From assembly GCA_034766995.1 (NCBI GenBank), contig CM068315.1, positions 13,111,510 through 13,175,509 on the forward strand: a stretch of DNA of 64,000 bases, written 5' to 3'. A program made the position numbers and the translations under genes. The notes under the pieces were generated by a model, which worked only from the letters and a program-made list of their open reading frames with translations, did no database searches and was not told the origin of the DNA. Positions 1-13,327 of the stretch are shown piece after piece; the first letter of the stretch is position 1; each line of letters opens with the position of its first letter. The DNA comes from Acanthacorydalis orientalis. Lineage: Eukaryota > Arthropoda > Insecta > Megaloptera > Corydalidae.

Positions 1-19
1 ACATACATACATATATATA

Positions 20-50
<31 letters not shown>

Positions 51-138
51 ATTTATATATATATATATATACATATTTATATATATATATATATATAAAT
101 ATGTATATATATACATATATAAATATGTATATATATAC

Positions 139-189
<51 letters not shown>

Positions 190-206
190 CATAGACACAC
201 ACATAC
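1..206. repeat. (TA)n / ACATAT microsatellite
   Basis: Almost pure alternating AT with interspersed ACAT steps and a short CACACA tail. It reads through as Tyr-Ile-rich ORFs in several frames, which are not genes. The repeat runs off the left edge of the window. Confidence 0.95.
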
Positions 207-2762
207 GAGACAGAATATTTGAATATGATGCAATAATTGTTCAGTTGAGAAGTGCCGGTAATAAGTTTAGATATCTAAAAAGTTTTTCTTGATTAACACC
301 AGAAGAAATACAAAATGAAAAAGAGCAATAAAAAAATATTATTATAAAAGTGAGTGATGGGGCAGAAAACCGTCAATATAATAATAGAAACTAAAGGAGA
401 TGAAGTACAAACTCGAAACGATAGCAAATAAAAATTGTTTAATAAAATTTTATAGTATTTTTGATATAACTGATAGTTTTTAAAATTTCAAATTGAAAAC
501 TTTAAATAAATAACTAATATATTAAATCCATGAGAATAATAAATCTTTTTGTCATTTTCAAATCTGCAGATATATTTTTTATTGATAGTTAAAATAAGAC
601 GACACAAGAAATTAGTAGTAAAACATGATAAAGAAAGTATTTTAATTACTGAAACGATTTGTTTCTTTGGCATGGGAAATTATATAATATATAACGTTTG
701 TTAAAATATTTTTTTCGACAAATAATTTCCATCACGATATTTTTTGCTACATTCTATATTTTACCATCATTAGAAATTAATTAATATTTAAAGCAATTTA
801 GTAAATGATATTTGTACGAAAGTACTAAAATATAAGTTAGTAATCTATCATTTAATGTACATAAACTATTATAAATTATATGTACAGTGAACAGGAAAGA
901 ATCACATATTTTTAGTTCGAAATTAAAGAATTAATAACTGAATTCTTTACATATATAAGAAGTTCAAGTGTGAATTCATAAAAATTTGTTTTTGAAATAA
1001 TTTCACTTGTTATCTCGTTCAGCTTATCTATCAAAAATATTACAATACTCTTTTCATAACACCATATTCAATATTTTAGTATGATTTCTCTCTAAAATTA
1101 ATAATCGTCATCTTCTAGTTAATTAATGTTCACAATAAGATTAATGTAATCTATGTATCAGCAGTGAATTAAGTCCCATTTTAATTAATTAATGTAATTA
1201 AACATTAAAAATAAATAAATTAAATATTTGACTTCATAATACGAATGATAATATACATAAATTAGCAAATATAGTTTATTTTTATATTATTACGTGGAAA
1301 ATTCATTCTTCTAGGCATATTTAGTACAACAAAAGTTCTGAAAATAAACTGTTTTTAGAATGAAAATGTTTATTCAACTTGTTAATATTTATTTATAGCT
1401 TCAAGTTTCTTCTATTTGATTTATTTATTATACTTGTTTGCTATTTCCAAATATTAAAAATATAATATTCTGAAATAACAATTGTTATCAAAATAAATAT
1501 TTCAATAAATAACAGATTGTGTTAATTTTTATAATCTCAAAATATGAAATTTCTAACTTTCTGAGATTTGTTTGTGAATGATAAATATATTATTATTGTC
1601 CAGTAATAAAAGTAATGATTAGAAACATAGGTTTATTCATTAGTATTCTAAAAATTCTCTACAATTACCACACTGACTTATTCGTTTATTATTTAATGAA
1701 TGGGATTAATATTTATAAGTATATTGTAATAGAAAACAGTAATTTTGTAATATTTATAAAATATACTTTCTGATTACAATGAAAGTAACTATAAAAAATG
1801 ATTTAAATGAGTTTTGTTTATTAATTTATTTATAAATTTACAAGAATTATAATAAATGAAAATAAAGTAAAGGCATTTTAAATAATAGAAATTTTATTCA
1901 ACCACTGGAATGTTATAATTTCACTTTTCTTATGACAATAAACACATTTTAAATTTATATTTGACTGTAAAGTTAGGTAATTTTAAATAAATTTAAGTTA
2001 AAAAGAATATTCACAGAATTAAAAATTGAGGCAGTAAAATGATTATTTAATAATGTTTTTATATGTTGTCTAAAAAATAACCAAAGCAAATCAATCAAAA
2101 TTTAAAGTGCATGAAATGTTTATGATTTTTGTTATTTTTAGCAGCAATTATCTTATAAGAAATGGTTATACCCATCTAATAAAAACAACAATTTCTTTAA
2201 AGAATGCGGTTGAATGGTCGAATATTGTTTTTATATCGATTAATACATAGAATTATTTTATATAATCGTAGATTTATTTCAACATCGATGAATCCGGTTT
2301 TGTAAATTGCAAATAAATAATTATTGAAGAAACTTGACGAATACATAACTGTATTTATATATTTCTTTTTACTGATTTATGTATATTCACGTTAAATGTT
2401 TAAGTGTTGTCAAACGAGATCACAATATTAATAAATGAAACTAGATTTAATATTATTGATTTAGTTTCACAGTACGTGATAAAATTTCATTATTTCCGGA
2501 TAAACCTCATTCGAGAAAGTTACATTAAATATAGTCATTAAATTCCACGTTTTAAAATAAGGCGAGTTATTAAACTTTTTTTTTTGGTTAGTATTGTACA
2601 TGTTTAATCACTGATTTTGTAAAAAAAATATTGCACTATAAAATGATGCTATATATTATATTTCAAATGAAATGCGTATATTTCAATGAAAATTCTATGG
2701 GTTTAGTTACAACATTATAATAATAATAATAGATGAAACTCATTTAATATGGTTTCATTATT

Positions 2763-2812
<50 letters not shown>

Positions 2813-4876
2813 GTTAACATTTTATTCGTGTGAAAGTTTTTGTCTTTACATCCTGAGGCATCCTATAGCTACTGACAGGTTAAAGTACTGAATACAAAAT
2901 ATGTAACATGTGTTTTATTATTAGAAATGGGTTCAATTATCTATTGAGTAACTAATTAATTAAACACGTTTCTAAATTATTCTTATGGTATTTTTAAATG
3001 ATGTTTTATCAGTAGTTATATGTTAAGTATTTCATTAGTGGGGATTAATATGTTTACAAGAAGTTAATATTGTACGATATATGTTGAAAATATATTAAAT
3101 GTGGTACACTTTCAATTTTCTCTGTATAAATTATGCTATTGTAGCAGCTGAATTATATTTTTATATAAATGGTCGTTTTCTATAATAAACTGTCTATTAG
3201 AAAAATGTAGAAGCGAGTTGCAATTTTCACAATAGATTGAATCGTACGTGAAATCAACATCATTTTTATATTTAGTGTATCGTAAATAATTTATTTATTT
3301 CTTTTTACTTACGTTTCATGCTTTCTATTTTGACGATATTCTTCTAAACTCGAGATTCGAGGCTGTTGTGAATTATACATATTTGACACCTTGATAAATA
3401 TGGCCAATGATTTATATTTATTATCTGAAAAAGAATTTTCGTGATAAAAAAATAAAAGTTTAATTTATAAAGCTATACAAAACATAAAAGTAAATAATAT
3501 AAAAGTATGAATATAAATTATTTAAAATGATTTTTAAACACTGTCTTTTCTTGATTTCACTCTTAAAATTGTTTTTAATTATTTTTCATTACTGGTTCGT
3601 CCTATTACTGAAGAATATTATTTTCAATGGGTTGCGATAAAAGAATTTACCCCGACAACTAGATAAAAAAAATTTTAATCAAGTTTCTTTATTGATATAA
3701 CAATTATAAATATTTTATATTAGTTCTGGCAGAACGAAGAAAATATGACAACTACTTTCTTCCTATCTCTACATACAATTAAATTAATTATTTCAATTAA
3801 GAAAATTAAAACAGATGAAAGATAAAGACGTGTTTTAAACTGTCAATGCAATTGTATTGTAGCGGCGATAACGGACGGAACATGACAGCGAAAACTGGTT
3901 ACACAGAAACGAATTTAAAATTAAATTTTTACGTGCGATGGCAATCAATGACACATATTCTAGAAAGTGCTGTTCATCTCCATCGAATGAATGGACACCG
4001 GCGAGAAACCTTGACACCTGTTTTTCAGTTGTTCGGTAAACCACGATATCACAAGCGTTCACTGTCACGGCCTACTTGTAAATCTAATTATATGCGTGTA
4101 ACTAGGTGATTAGTTAAAAAAACATTTGCATTATTTACTGTTGCGATGTTATTGACATTTAGAAAAAAAAACAATCGAATGTCAATCACTAGAAATCGAA
4201 TTTCCATTAAACTTTTTTTTGTTAGGTTTCTATTTTCTTTTCATTCTTTTTTATATTTTCAAATTCGTTTTCATTCGATTCGATTTAATAAAGTGTAAAA
4301 ATGTTAAGTATATATTTCATTAATGATCGATAATATTGAAGAAAATGATAAGTGATTTTATAACTTTGAGTCAATATATTGAGTTTTACAATTTTCCAAA
4401 AATAACGAACCGATATATGGATTTTTTTTGAAAATCACATGAAAAAGAAATATTTATGAATAAAAATCTATATAGTATTCTATACGAAATTCAATTAAAA
4501 AATAATCATAAATTCTTTCAATGTTAATGAAGTTTACGTAGTGAATGTTTATAATTTTATATATATTTCTAGTTTGATTTGTTAATAATAATAGTACTTT
4601 GACGTTTCTAAAATTTTTATTATTTTGATTACTTAATTTTCTAGAATAAAACACACTTCATTAAAAAAGTGGGCTGTTACATGGGCTGGGACCACATATG
4701 ATTTTGATTGAGTGAAATTAAGCTGATTTATTTATTTCTGTAAAAAATAAGAATTTTCAAAATGTATATTGTAATATGTTTTAATTTAAAACTGTGATTA
4801 ATTATTTAATAATTGTCAAGAATTAGTGTTTATGTTTTAATTAATATAACAATAAACTGTGGATGATTTTTTTTGT

Positions 4877-4931
<55 letters not shown>

Positions 4932-5045
4932 GGTTGAAATCTTTCGCTTTATATTTTCGTTATTCTTATGTAAAAATAATGTCAATATAATAAATACAGT
5001 CTTTTGGTTCATGTATACATATATATATATATACACACACATACA

Positions 5046-5086
<41 letters not shown>

Positions 5087-5300
5087 ATTATATTATATTT
5101 CTTGTATAATGAATTATTGTTTAATTATCCTTCAGTTCGTATTTATTTTTATCAGAGTATATCAAAACGAGAAACGAAAGTTATGTCTTTATTGGTTTTT
5201 CTTTTTGGAACACGTACTGCATGTCTGTATAAAGAAGTATCTTTCTAAAAGAAAGCAAGAGTGAACCTGAACAATATATTTCTTGTATTCTTCGTATTGC
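207..5300. other. AT-rich intergenic DNA, no gene seen
   Basis: About 5 kb with stop codons in all frames and no ORF that looks coding. It contains (TA)n tracts at 2765-2808, 4879-4927 and 5014-5080. One patch at about 3850-4100 is visibly less AT-rich and open on both strands for 77-87 codons, but neither product resembles a known family. That patch is a better candidate for a conserved non-coding element than for a gene. Confidence 0.6.
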
Positions 5301-5460
5301 ACAAAAGTACTCGAGTCCAGTCCAAGGGCATTGGCATGGCCAGTCAGTCATGCTCGACCGTTTAGTTCCAGTTGTTGAAAGCTATTTTAATTGTAGAGAG
5401 AAATCACTTTCATCTAAGATGCAATCAAATCTTTTTGGCACATAAAATAATCTGCGTACG
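5300..5460 (+). promoter_or_regulatory. Possible promoter and 5' non-coding exon of the chitin-binding gene
   Basis: An arthropod-type initiator TCAGT lies at 5344-5348 in a locally GC-richer stretch, and a GTACGT donor-like site follows at 5456. The first coding exon of the gene downstream begins one base before its ATG at a clean TTTTCTAG acceptor, so an upstream non-coding exon is required. Its exact borders are inference; I see no convincing TATA box. Confidence 0.35.
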
Positions 5461-5869
5461 TTTAAGTATTTTTTTTAACACGTCTAGTTTATTTTTTTAT
5501 AACAGGTTATTGAATTCTCGTGTGTGTTTTATAAGTCATTCGTTTACTGTCTGTACATATCTTAATATATTTATCTTAAATTCGATTTTAAAAAATTAGT
5601 TATGTCCATAATATTATATTATAAGAAGTCAAATATTCCTTTCTAATAGACTGGTTCAATATTTAATTTAATTTTTTAATTGCCTTTAAAAGATTTACTT
5701 TCATCAATTAAAATTCGTTTCAAACAGACATATTCATTTATTTACTGAAATAGAAAAAAAGTAAATATATGAAATTAATTAATTGTTTAGTAAATTGTAT
5801 AAAACAAAGTATCACGTTTATGATTGAAATTCAATTGTCTTGATTTTTAAGTTTAAATTTTTTTCTAGA

Positions 5870-7942
5870 ATGCGGCTATTTGCACTAGTGTGCATTTCAT
5901 TTTGTGTCATTGGACACGTAACTAGTTACCCGAAGAAGAGACAATCCGACGAGTTCCACGATGAAGCGACCGAAGAGAACCGTCCAGTACCACATTATAT
6001 AAAATTCAATTCCGAAGACGCGAAAACATTGAATTTGAAACAACGAGGGTTCAATGTGCAAGCCACCCCGCAAGCAAATCAAATACCTACTGGGTTCAGA
6101 AGCACCGTTTCTCCATTACACCCGACAACATACACTAACGATCAAGAAGATAATACTGCAGCTTCAGCTCAACAGTTTCGTAGACCGTTGAATTTTAATT
6201 TTGATGAAAACTATCCAGTTCCCAGACAACAACAGCAACCAGTTGCGCAAGCGCAAGTTCAGCTTAGAAGACCTGGACCACCGAATCAATTCAGACAACA
6301 AATAGAGGTAATTAGTAATTTTTAACATGAATATTCATTCTCTTTATGATTCTTTGAATTAATTTTGATATAATATAAATGAAATGTATATTTAGGAAGA
6401 AAAAGAGCTTCTCGACGAAGAAAAAGAAGAACCCGATCGTTTAAGTCTCCTGTTACCAAATTCAAAATTCGAATGTAATGGAAAAAACACTGGTTATTAT
6501 GCTGACGATGGTCTTAGCTGCGAAGTGTTCCATTATTGTCAAGACAATGTAAAACATTCTTGGATTTGTCCCGATGGATTTACATTCCACCAGGTATTTA
6601 AATTTCTTTAGAAGGATTAGAATCTTTTATAATATGTTAAAATATACTTTTATATTTTAATATAAATATATCTGTTTTCTCTCTCTCTTTGTGTGGGTAT
6701 GTGTGTGTGTGTGTCACTGCGTGTGTATAATTGATGAAATCTGATTGACTATTTTTACTAGGTCACTAGTAATTTAAAGCAATGAAGTCATTATTCAAAT
6801 TATATCCATTGTTATAAGATATATTGCGTCAAGGCGATTATTTATAAATATAAATTCAAGCAGAACATATGTACTGCATCTAAAATCAATACAATGTCAT
6901 ACATATTGTAACAGAGTCGGAAATAGATAATACTTGATTTTTTCTCACTATTGAAACTATTTTTAACACTTAATTCAATTATTGTGTTTATGATTATGCG
7001 TTAATTAGAATAAAATAAATAAGTAGATTGGAATAAAATATTATAATTGAATAATAAAGAGCATTTAATAATGTTGACAATGTAACGAGATAAAGAGATT
7101 TGAAATATTTAAATTTATATATATTTTTTAAAAAAATATTAATTTTTAGAAAGAATGTACGACATCAACTCTACTAAGTTGTTGGTTATTTTTAAAGATT
7201 TATATCTATATATTTGTTTCGTTTTATAATTATTTAAATGTTTAAAAGCACACATTAATAACAGATATTTAGAATATAAGATAAAAAAAGTGTGATTAAA
7301 CATCGTAAAGATTATTAAATGAAAAATTATTTAAAAACACTACGTTAGTAACGAATTATTTATATTAGACTTGACGAATCCGGATATTTGAGAGATATTT
7401 AAATGATTACAGGTCCATTTAATTTGTATGCCACCGACAGGCGATAACATATGCCAGAAATCATCCAATTTCCATTTCGTCAACGATTATTTATATAAAC
7501 CTGTAAATGCTGAAGAAGTTCAAAAGAAACCGAACGTAACGTTACGTTACTCAGACAGATATTTTCCGGAAAATTACCATTATGGTAACGAGTTCGAAGA
7601 AGAACAAGAAGAGTCTCAACCCCCCAGAAGACAACCGGTAAAATATTGATTGGCTTACGTGAGATGTTTTGATTTGTTTATGAATAACTTTAACAGATCC
7701 AAACCGGATTTCAACCACAGTTGATCCGTCGACCTGCACCTACACAAACGACCCATTTCTCGCCGACATTAAGACCGGAATCAATCATTCCTAGTCAATT
7801 TAGACCACAGAGCCAGGTGTTCCATTCACCTGAAGATGTTAATATCTCTTTACAACAAAGACGACCATATTTGAGTTCGATCCCAAAGACATTTTCACAC
7901 CCTAGTCATCGAGATGATTCCGATGAAGATTATGATAAATAA
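5870..7942 (+). CDS. Secreted protein with one chitin-binding type-2 (peritrophin-A) domain, CPAP1-like
   Basis: Four coding exons: 5870-6307, 6396-6593, 7413-7637 and 7697-7942. All introns are GT-AG and phase 0, giving 368 aa. Residues 1-19 form a signal peptide (MRLFALVCISFCVIGHVTS), followed by a basic KKR. Residues 20-165 are low-complexity and rich in Gln, Pro and Arg. The domain spans about residues 171-228, with cysteines at 173, 188, 194, 204, 217 and 226. The spacing C-x14-C-x5-C-x9-C-x12-C-x8-C is the CBM14/peritrophin pattern, and aromatic residues sit between the cysteines. Exon 2 to exon 3 splits the domain between Cys4 and Cys5. The tail is Pro/Gln/Arg-rich with an acidic end (DDSDEDYDK). 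One such domain plus a long disordered remainder fits cuticular proteins analogous to peritrophins, which bind chitin in extracellular matrix. ATG 5870 follows the acceptor AG at 5867-5868. Intron 2 carries a GT-rich tract near 6690-6730. Confidence 0.87.
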
Positions 7943-9890
7943 TTAATTATGTGTTACGTATAAATGGGAGCCAGTTTCGAGACATTTTCAAAAAATGTAA
8001 AACAAATAATTTTGTTTAATTTTTAGTTTGGCAGGAAACATGACCGATTTTTTAAAATGTCCTGTTTCATGAATAATAATCAGTCGATTTAAATCGCTCT
8101 TCTGTTCTAATTGGCTATTCTTAGAGCTCATTTCTATTTTTACACTTACTAATATTACTAATAATTATAGTGTATAATCTATTATTTGATCACAATTATG
8201 TTATTTTTATATTTAATTTATAATTAATATCATTTTATTTCTATTTCTTATGATTACTTAATAATCATTTTTTTCTAATTTTTAAATATCGCGCCACTTC
8301 GTACATTCTATTCACTTTATAATCTTGGGCACTCTTGGGTTATATACAATTTTCAATTGTTTGTTTTATTTTCTATTCAAAAACTTTATAGTGTTCTAAT
8401 CGTTCTTATTATTAATATTATTTCATTCATAATCATCATAAAATAATATATTTAATATAACTATTATTTATATATTTAAATGTTTAATAGTTGTTATATT
8501 TTGTTTGAAATTTTTTTAAATAACCCGCTATTTATTATTACCAATATTCATTTTTTTTTATTCTTCAACTAACAAAGAACTACATATCAATATTCTCTAT
8601 TTTATTTTCTGTCTTCAGTTTATATTTAATCTACTTTATAAATATTTTCTTGGTATGATATGTGTTTTAATTCCATCTGTAATCATTAAATGAGTCCAGT
8701 GAAATCGTGTTTTAACATAATTGTTATTAATAGATCGATTGTGGTTATTCAAGTATATTTTTCAGATGAAAATATATTACAAATATTTAATCAAAGATAC
8801 AATTACGATTTAAGTGTAACGTATAGTTGCTTTACACTGATTTCACTGTGTTAGTATACTTTTCAAACGACATTTCATTCTAGAAATTTTAAGAATAGCT
8901 GATGAAGAAATTGCGTGTCAATATATTTTCTTTATGAAATCCGTTTATAACCTGTACTATGTTACTTATTGATAGAATTTAACACGAAAGTCATTGTCCA
9001 AATGAAATGATTCTATAAGGTTAAAACAATATACAATATTTGATATATAAAACGTGAAAATAGTCGCTGAATCAAGTTGACAATTATTTCAGAATATACT
9101 TAAAGATTAGTTTGTTTCTTTTTCTTAGAAACTGGTTCTGATAAAATCATTAAGTTTGTTTGTTTCATTTATGTTGTAAGCACATTTTTGTACATTTATT
9201 AATACTGTTTTGTTTGGTAATATAAAATGATATAAATGAAGTTAATCACCTAATACACAGAAATGTAAAAAATGAACATTTTTTTATTGATTTTGTTCAA
9301 ATATTCTACGTTTTTCATTGTATTTATAGTTTATAATATTGTATAAAAATGTAGCATCATTCATTATTTATTATACTTTACATAATAAATACAGTTGTTA
9401 AATAACATTGTTATTATTTAAAAAAAAACATAAATAAGTGTCAAGGTAAAATAGAATGGTGTATTTTCAGAGAATATTAAAAATTTACTGAGATGATCTA
9501 AGATTAAAAAAAAATATAAAAAAAATAAAAAATGTCCAGATTATAAAAAAAAGAAATTGTATAAAAATAAAAATGTTCCAATAAAGTAAATAAAAAATAC
9601 AAGTTGGTATATTTAAAATAAATCCAAGTATGAAAGTGGCTTTTATGAAAGGGGGTCACGTTGGACTGGCAGTGAATTCAGATATAATAAAATGTGTGTA
9701 CTAGTATCAAGTTGACTGCATTTATTAAGATTAAAAAAATATTCTGTTTTTTATAACCTATTTAGCATTTATTAGTTCGTTTTTAAATCTTAATTCTATC
9801 GGTATTTATTAATTAAATAATTTTCAGTCAGTATAATTCGAAGAGAAAGGTAAACTAGTAGTATATATAAATATACAGTTAATAACATTA

Positions 9891-9931
<41 letters not shown>

Positions 9932-11228
9932 TGTATTTCAGAATAAGAAAATATAAATTTAAATCATTTCAGATTAAATGGATTCAAATATATCGTCGTA
10001 TACAAAATGTTTTAAAAAATAAATTGCATTTTTCAATCTTCATTTGTATTCAGTGTCCAAATATCGATAAATAAAATAATTAATAATAAATGAAAAGAAA
10101 ATAAATAAACAATAAGAGTCCTGAAGTTGGGTGGTATAAGTCTTAAAAATGCAGTTAAATTTTAAAGCTGAAAAATATCTATTGAGATTATTTTAAAACA
10201 TTAGTAAAGTTGAACGCCTTGAAAAGTATTCATGGAATTTGTTTATATAATAAGATATATTCTTGTAAATCAAAATAGCATTTTAACTCAGAACTAATTG
10301 GTTACAAACATATATATGTATATATATATATATATATTAGCCTTTAGTATATGTACTAAAATAACATAACATATTAATATTAGTGTTGATAATTATAAAC
10401 TTGTTAATTATTTGTATAAAGAAAACTATTTTAATATTCGATAATTAAAGGAAATTAAAACCTCGGCAGTAATCAGACATCTTCTTCGAAAAACAAAGAG
10501 AAAAATAAATTTTATAACGATCGAGAAAGAAATAGCTATAATTATTAACAAATGATAGGTAATAGCATTTCAAATATTTATTGACGTAGGTATCTGGTAT
10601 ACATGACTAACTTATTTTTTTTCAAACAAGTTTTATAATTCAGATTACTGATTCGGAAATATTTTATTTTTTTAAAAAAAACACCGCGTTATAAAAACGA
10701 TTCTGATACTATTTTAATATCAATATTTATAATAAGAAATGATATTTATTATTGATTGCATTCTTAAAGAAATCTGTGTCTGTTATTTTTTAAGATTAGT
10801 GAAAGTAATCAACACAGCAAGCACCTTCCTGTTTAATATCTTTTAAACTTGATCTATAAACTTGCTCTGAATTTTTCGGTCTTTAGTTCGGTCTTATTAA
10901 ATATAAATGTGTAATTTACTCAATTCTTTTCTAAATGGTGTCCTGCAGAACCGTATGATTCCAGGGAGTAGAAGTACGGATTTTTCGTTAAAAAAAATAT
11001 TAAAATAAAATTTCAAGACACAAAAATATGTTCCTTTAAAACGATTTATTAACCTTTTGACAGGAGTGACATTAGTTCTTATTAATTATAAATTGTATTT
11101 CATTTTTGTATTATTCGTAATTGAAAAAATACTGTAGAAAGAGAACAGAATTAATGAGCAAAATATGAATCCAAAAACATTATTAATACTTTTGAAAAAA
11201 ATTAATAGAAAAAAATTTCTCTACATTG
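7943..11228. other. AT-rich 3' flank and intergenic DNA
   Basis: It contains the 3' UTR of the chitin-binding gene, for which I cannot pick a convincing AATAAA, and (TA)n tracts at 9894-9925 and about 10310-10337. No ORF here resembles a protein. Confidence 0.6.
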
Positions 11229-11380
11229 ATAGTCTGAAAAGAATGGAATTGCCATTTAAATGCATATAGCAACAATCAGAAATGATCAATACAGATTGAA
11301 TGAATATTTTTGATCCGAATATTTTTTGTGGTTTGTAAGTTCAGAAAAGAATTCATTTTTGAAAATGAATTTAGCCATAA
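11229..11380 (+). repeat. Foldback-family arm, single copy
   Basis: It carries the family core: AATGATCAAT, then a GAATATTTTTGATC-like block, TTTTTTGTGGTTTGTAAG and a tail ending in GAATTTAGCC. It lies just upstream of the LINE insertion. Only the plus-orientation arm is evident. Confidence 0.5.
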
Positions 11381-11426
11381 TGCCAACTACTTTTGTCTTA
11401 AATTTTAGTGCGAGTAATAAATATAA

Positions 11427-11445
11427 TATATATATATATATATAT

Positions 11446-11480
<35 letters not shown>
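11427..11480. repeat. (TA)n microsatellite
   Basis: Alternating AT, interrupted once by ACAATA, directly before the LINE target site. Confidence 0.9.
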
Positions 11481-11484
<4 letters not shown>

Positions 11485-11493
11485 ACAATAATA

Positions 11494-11893
11494 AATAAAG
11501 ACTGGGCCAAGAGAATCTATACAAGTGGCAGATCCTTCTCCCGGCTCTTGGTGTGAATTGTCACAGGACACGGGAGACTAAGCTACCACGAATATATACA
11601 AGGCCAAAGGACGGACGGGAATTGTAGATGGTGTAGGGGGGCTAACGAGACCCCCATTCACCTCCTCGCGGAATGTCCGGCATGGGTCAATTTAAGGCGA
11701 CGATGGTTTGGGGAGTTTCTCCTCACCGCGGCCGAACTAGGGTCTATAAACTCGGGCAGGCTGATAGGCTTCTGGAAGGAAGCGAGACTTCCTGAGTAGT
11801 TTTGATCAAGCCGGGGGAAGGCATAATGGACCTCGAGTCTAAGTGCCGGGAGGCAAGGTAGCTTCCTCCCCCCTCAAACATAATCTATCTATC
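11494..11893 (+). mobile_element. 5'-truncated non-LTR retrotransposon (LINE), C-terminal end and 3' UTR
   Basis: A GC-rich island in AT-rich DNA. One frame reads KDWAKRIYTSG, a TGA stop, then IVTGHGRLSYHEYIQG and a Cys motif with CRWC followed by HLLAECPAW, ending at a stop after KEARLPE. The TGHG and C-x2-C-x11-H-x4-C pattern matches the C-terminal end of LINE polyproteins that carry an RNase H domain (I, R1 or LOA-type clades). The exact clade is not resolved. The 3' end is a short UTR followed by TCTA repeats. A 13-bp direct repeat, TATAACAATAATA, flanks it at 11481-11493 and 11894-11906, as expected of target-primed insertion. The copy is truncated and carries a premature stop, so it is dead. 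Confidence 0.8.
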
Positions 11894-11906
11894 TATAACA
11901 ATAATA

Positions 11907-12714
11907 TATGTAAATATCGTTGAATGCTTAGCTGATTTAATAAAAATAATATGTAATAAAATAATGTTATTGTAAAGTTTTTCCTAAGTATAAATTAAAC
12001 AAAAATAAAATGGTTATTTTGTAACACAAAAAATCAACAAATAAATAAAATGAAACGAAAACGAAAATTGTAGCAGAATATCGAGCATATCAAGACAGTG
12101 ATAAGATATTGTAGGTTAGAATCTAAAAAGTCTGAAAAATAATGTGAAAATTTATTTAGAAATTTATATAAATCATCAAAAAATTCAAATAAAACAGTGT
12201 TCATGTTATAAATTTACAAAAAAAGATTAAGGTATGTATAGGATGAAATTTCGTACAATATTTATAAAACAAAGAATAAATAGAAAATAAACATAAAACT
12301 TTCGGAGTAGTCATATCGGATAAGGTAGAATGTTAAATAGGTAAGCAAACAATCAGAGTTCAAATGTACATTTCTAAAACGTATGTTTTAGACAAAAAAT
12401 GATTCGAAAAATGATTCTAAAAAGGAAGTTAGGCCTTACAAAGTTCCGAATTAATCTCACAAACTCAATCTGTTTGATTCAAAATATTCATTTATGAAAA
12501 TATTTTTTTTTTATATTGTAAATAATTAATTTGGTTATATGAAATAGGAGTAAAGTATCGTAAAAGTATCGATTTTTTTTAGAGATTACATAAATATTCA
12601 ATATAAGTAATGACTATAATTGAATAAACTTTTTTTTCTTAAAAAAAACATATTTCCAGTTTAGTATAAGTATAGATGCGCATGAAGTAAAATACATACA
12701 TAAATGTAAAAAAA
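11907..12714. other. AT-rich spacer, nothing recognised
   Basis: Only A/T runs and short ORFs without any recognisable product. It separates the LINE tail from the 3' end of the minus-strand acyltransferase gene. Confidence 0.6.
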
Positions 12715-12720
12715 TTTATT
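12715..12720 (-). promoter_or_regulatory. Polyadenylation signal of the WSD-like gene
   Basis: TTTATT on the plus strand reads AATAAA on the minus strand, about 90 bases past the stop codon of the acyltransferase gene. Confidence 0.5.
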
Positions 12721-12808
12721 ATCAATGAATATAAAACCAATCGAAGTTTTATACATTTTTTTTAAAAAAAAAAAATTATATAAAAAATATTCATTTTTAC
12801 AATGAACA

Positions 12809-13265
12809 TCACGTTAGATCGACTTCTTTTAATCCTTCAACAATGTATTGCAATAATCGTCTTGCTTCTTCTGATGTGGGTACTAATACCTTATCTGCAT
12901 TTATCCCTATTTGTAATTGTCCGTCATAGCTTATTAATGAAAAACCAACACCTATAAATATTCAACAAGTTTTAGTGAATTAAGATTCACCTTGATAAAG
13001 AATTTATGTAACGATCGATTTGTGAAGTAATACAAAACCTGTGTACAATATTCACCTGTTGTGTCTCGATGTGGAACCCAGAAAAGGATATTTTTTAAAC
13101 GATATTTGTTACATATTATCAGTTTTTTGGGTCCGGGCAAATTGCTCATCACTAATGTACTTTTAGTGCTTTTTAAAGCAGAACTGATTAAATCGAGTGG
13201 TAATGTTGCTGATAATAGTTTCATGACAACAAAATTGAACTAAAAATCCGTAATTTCATAAATAA

Positions 13266-13327
<62 letters not shown>

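Noticed and set aside
3835..4109. Overlapping ORFs of 77 and 87 codons on opposite strands
   Set aside because: Both strands are open because the patch is less AT-rich; neither product resembles a protein family.
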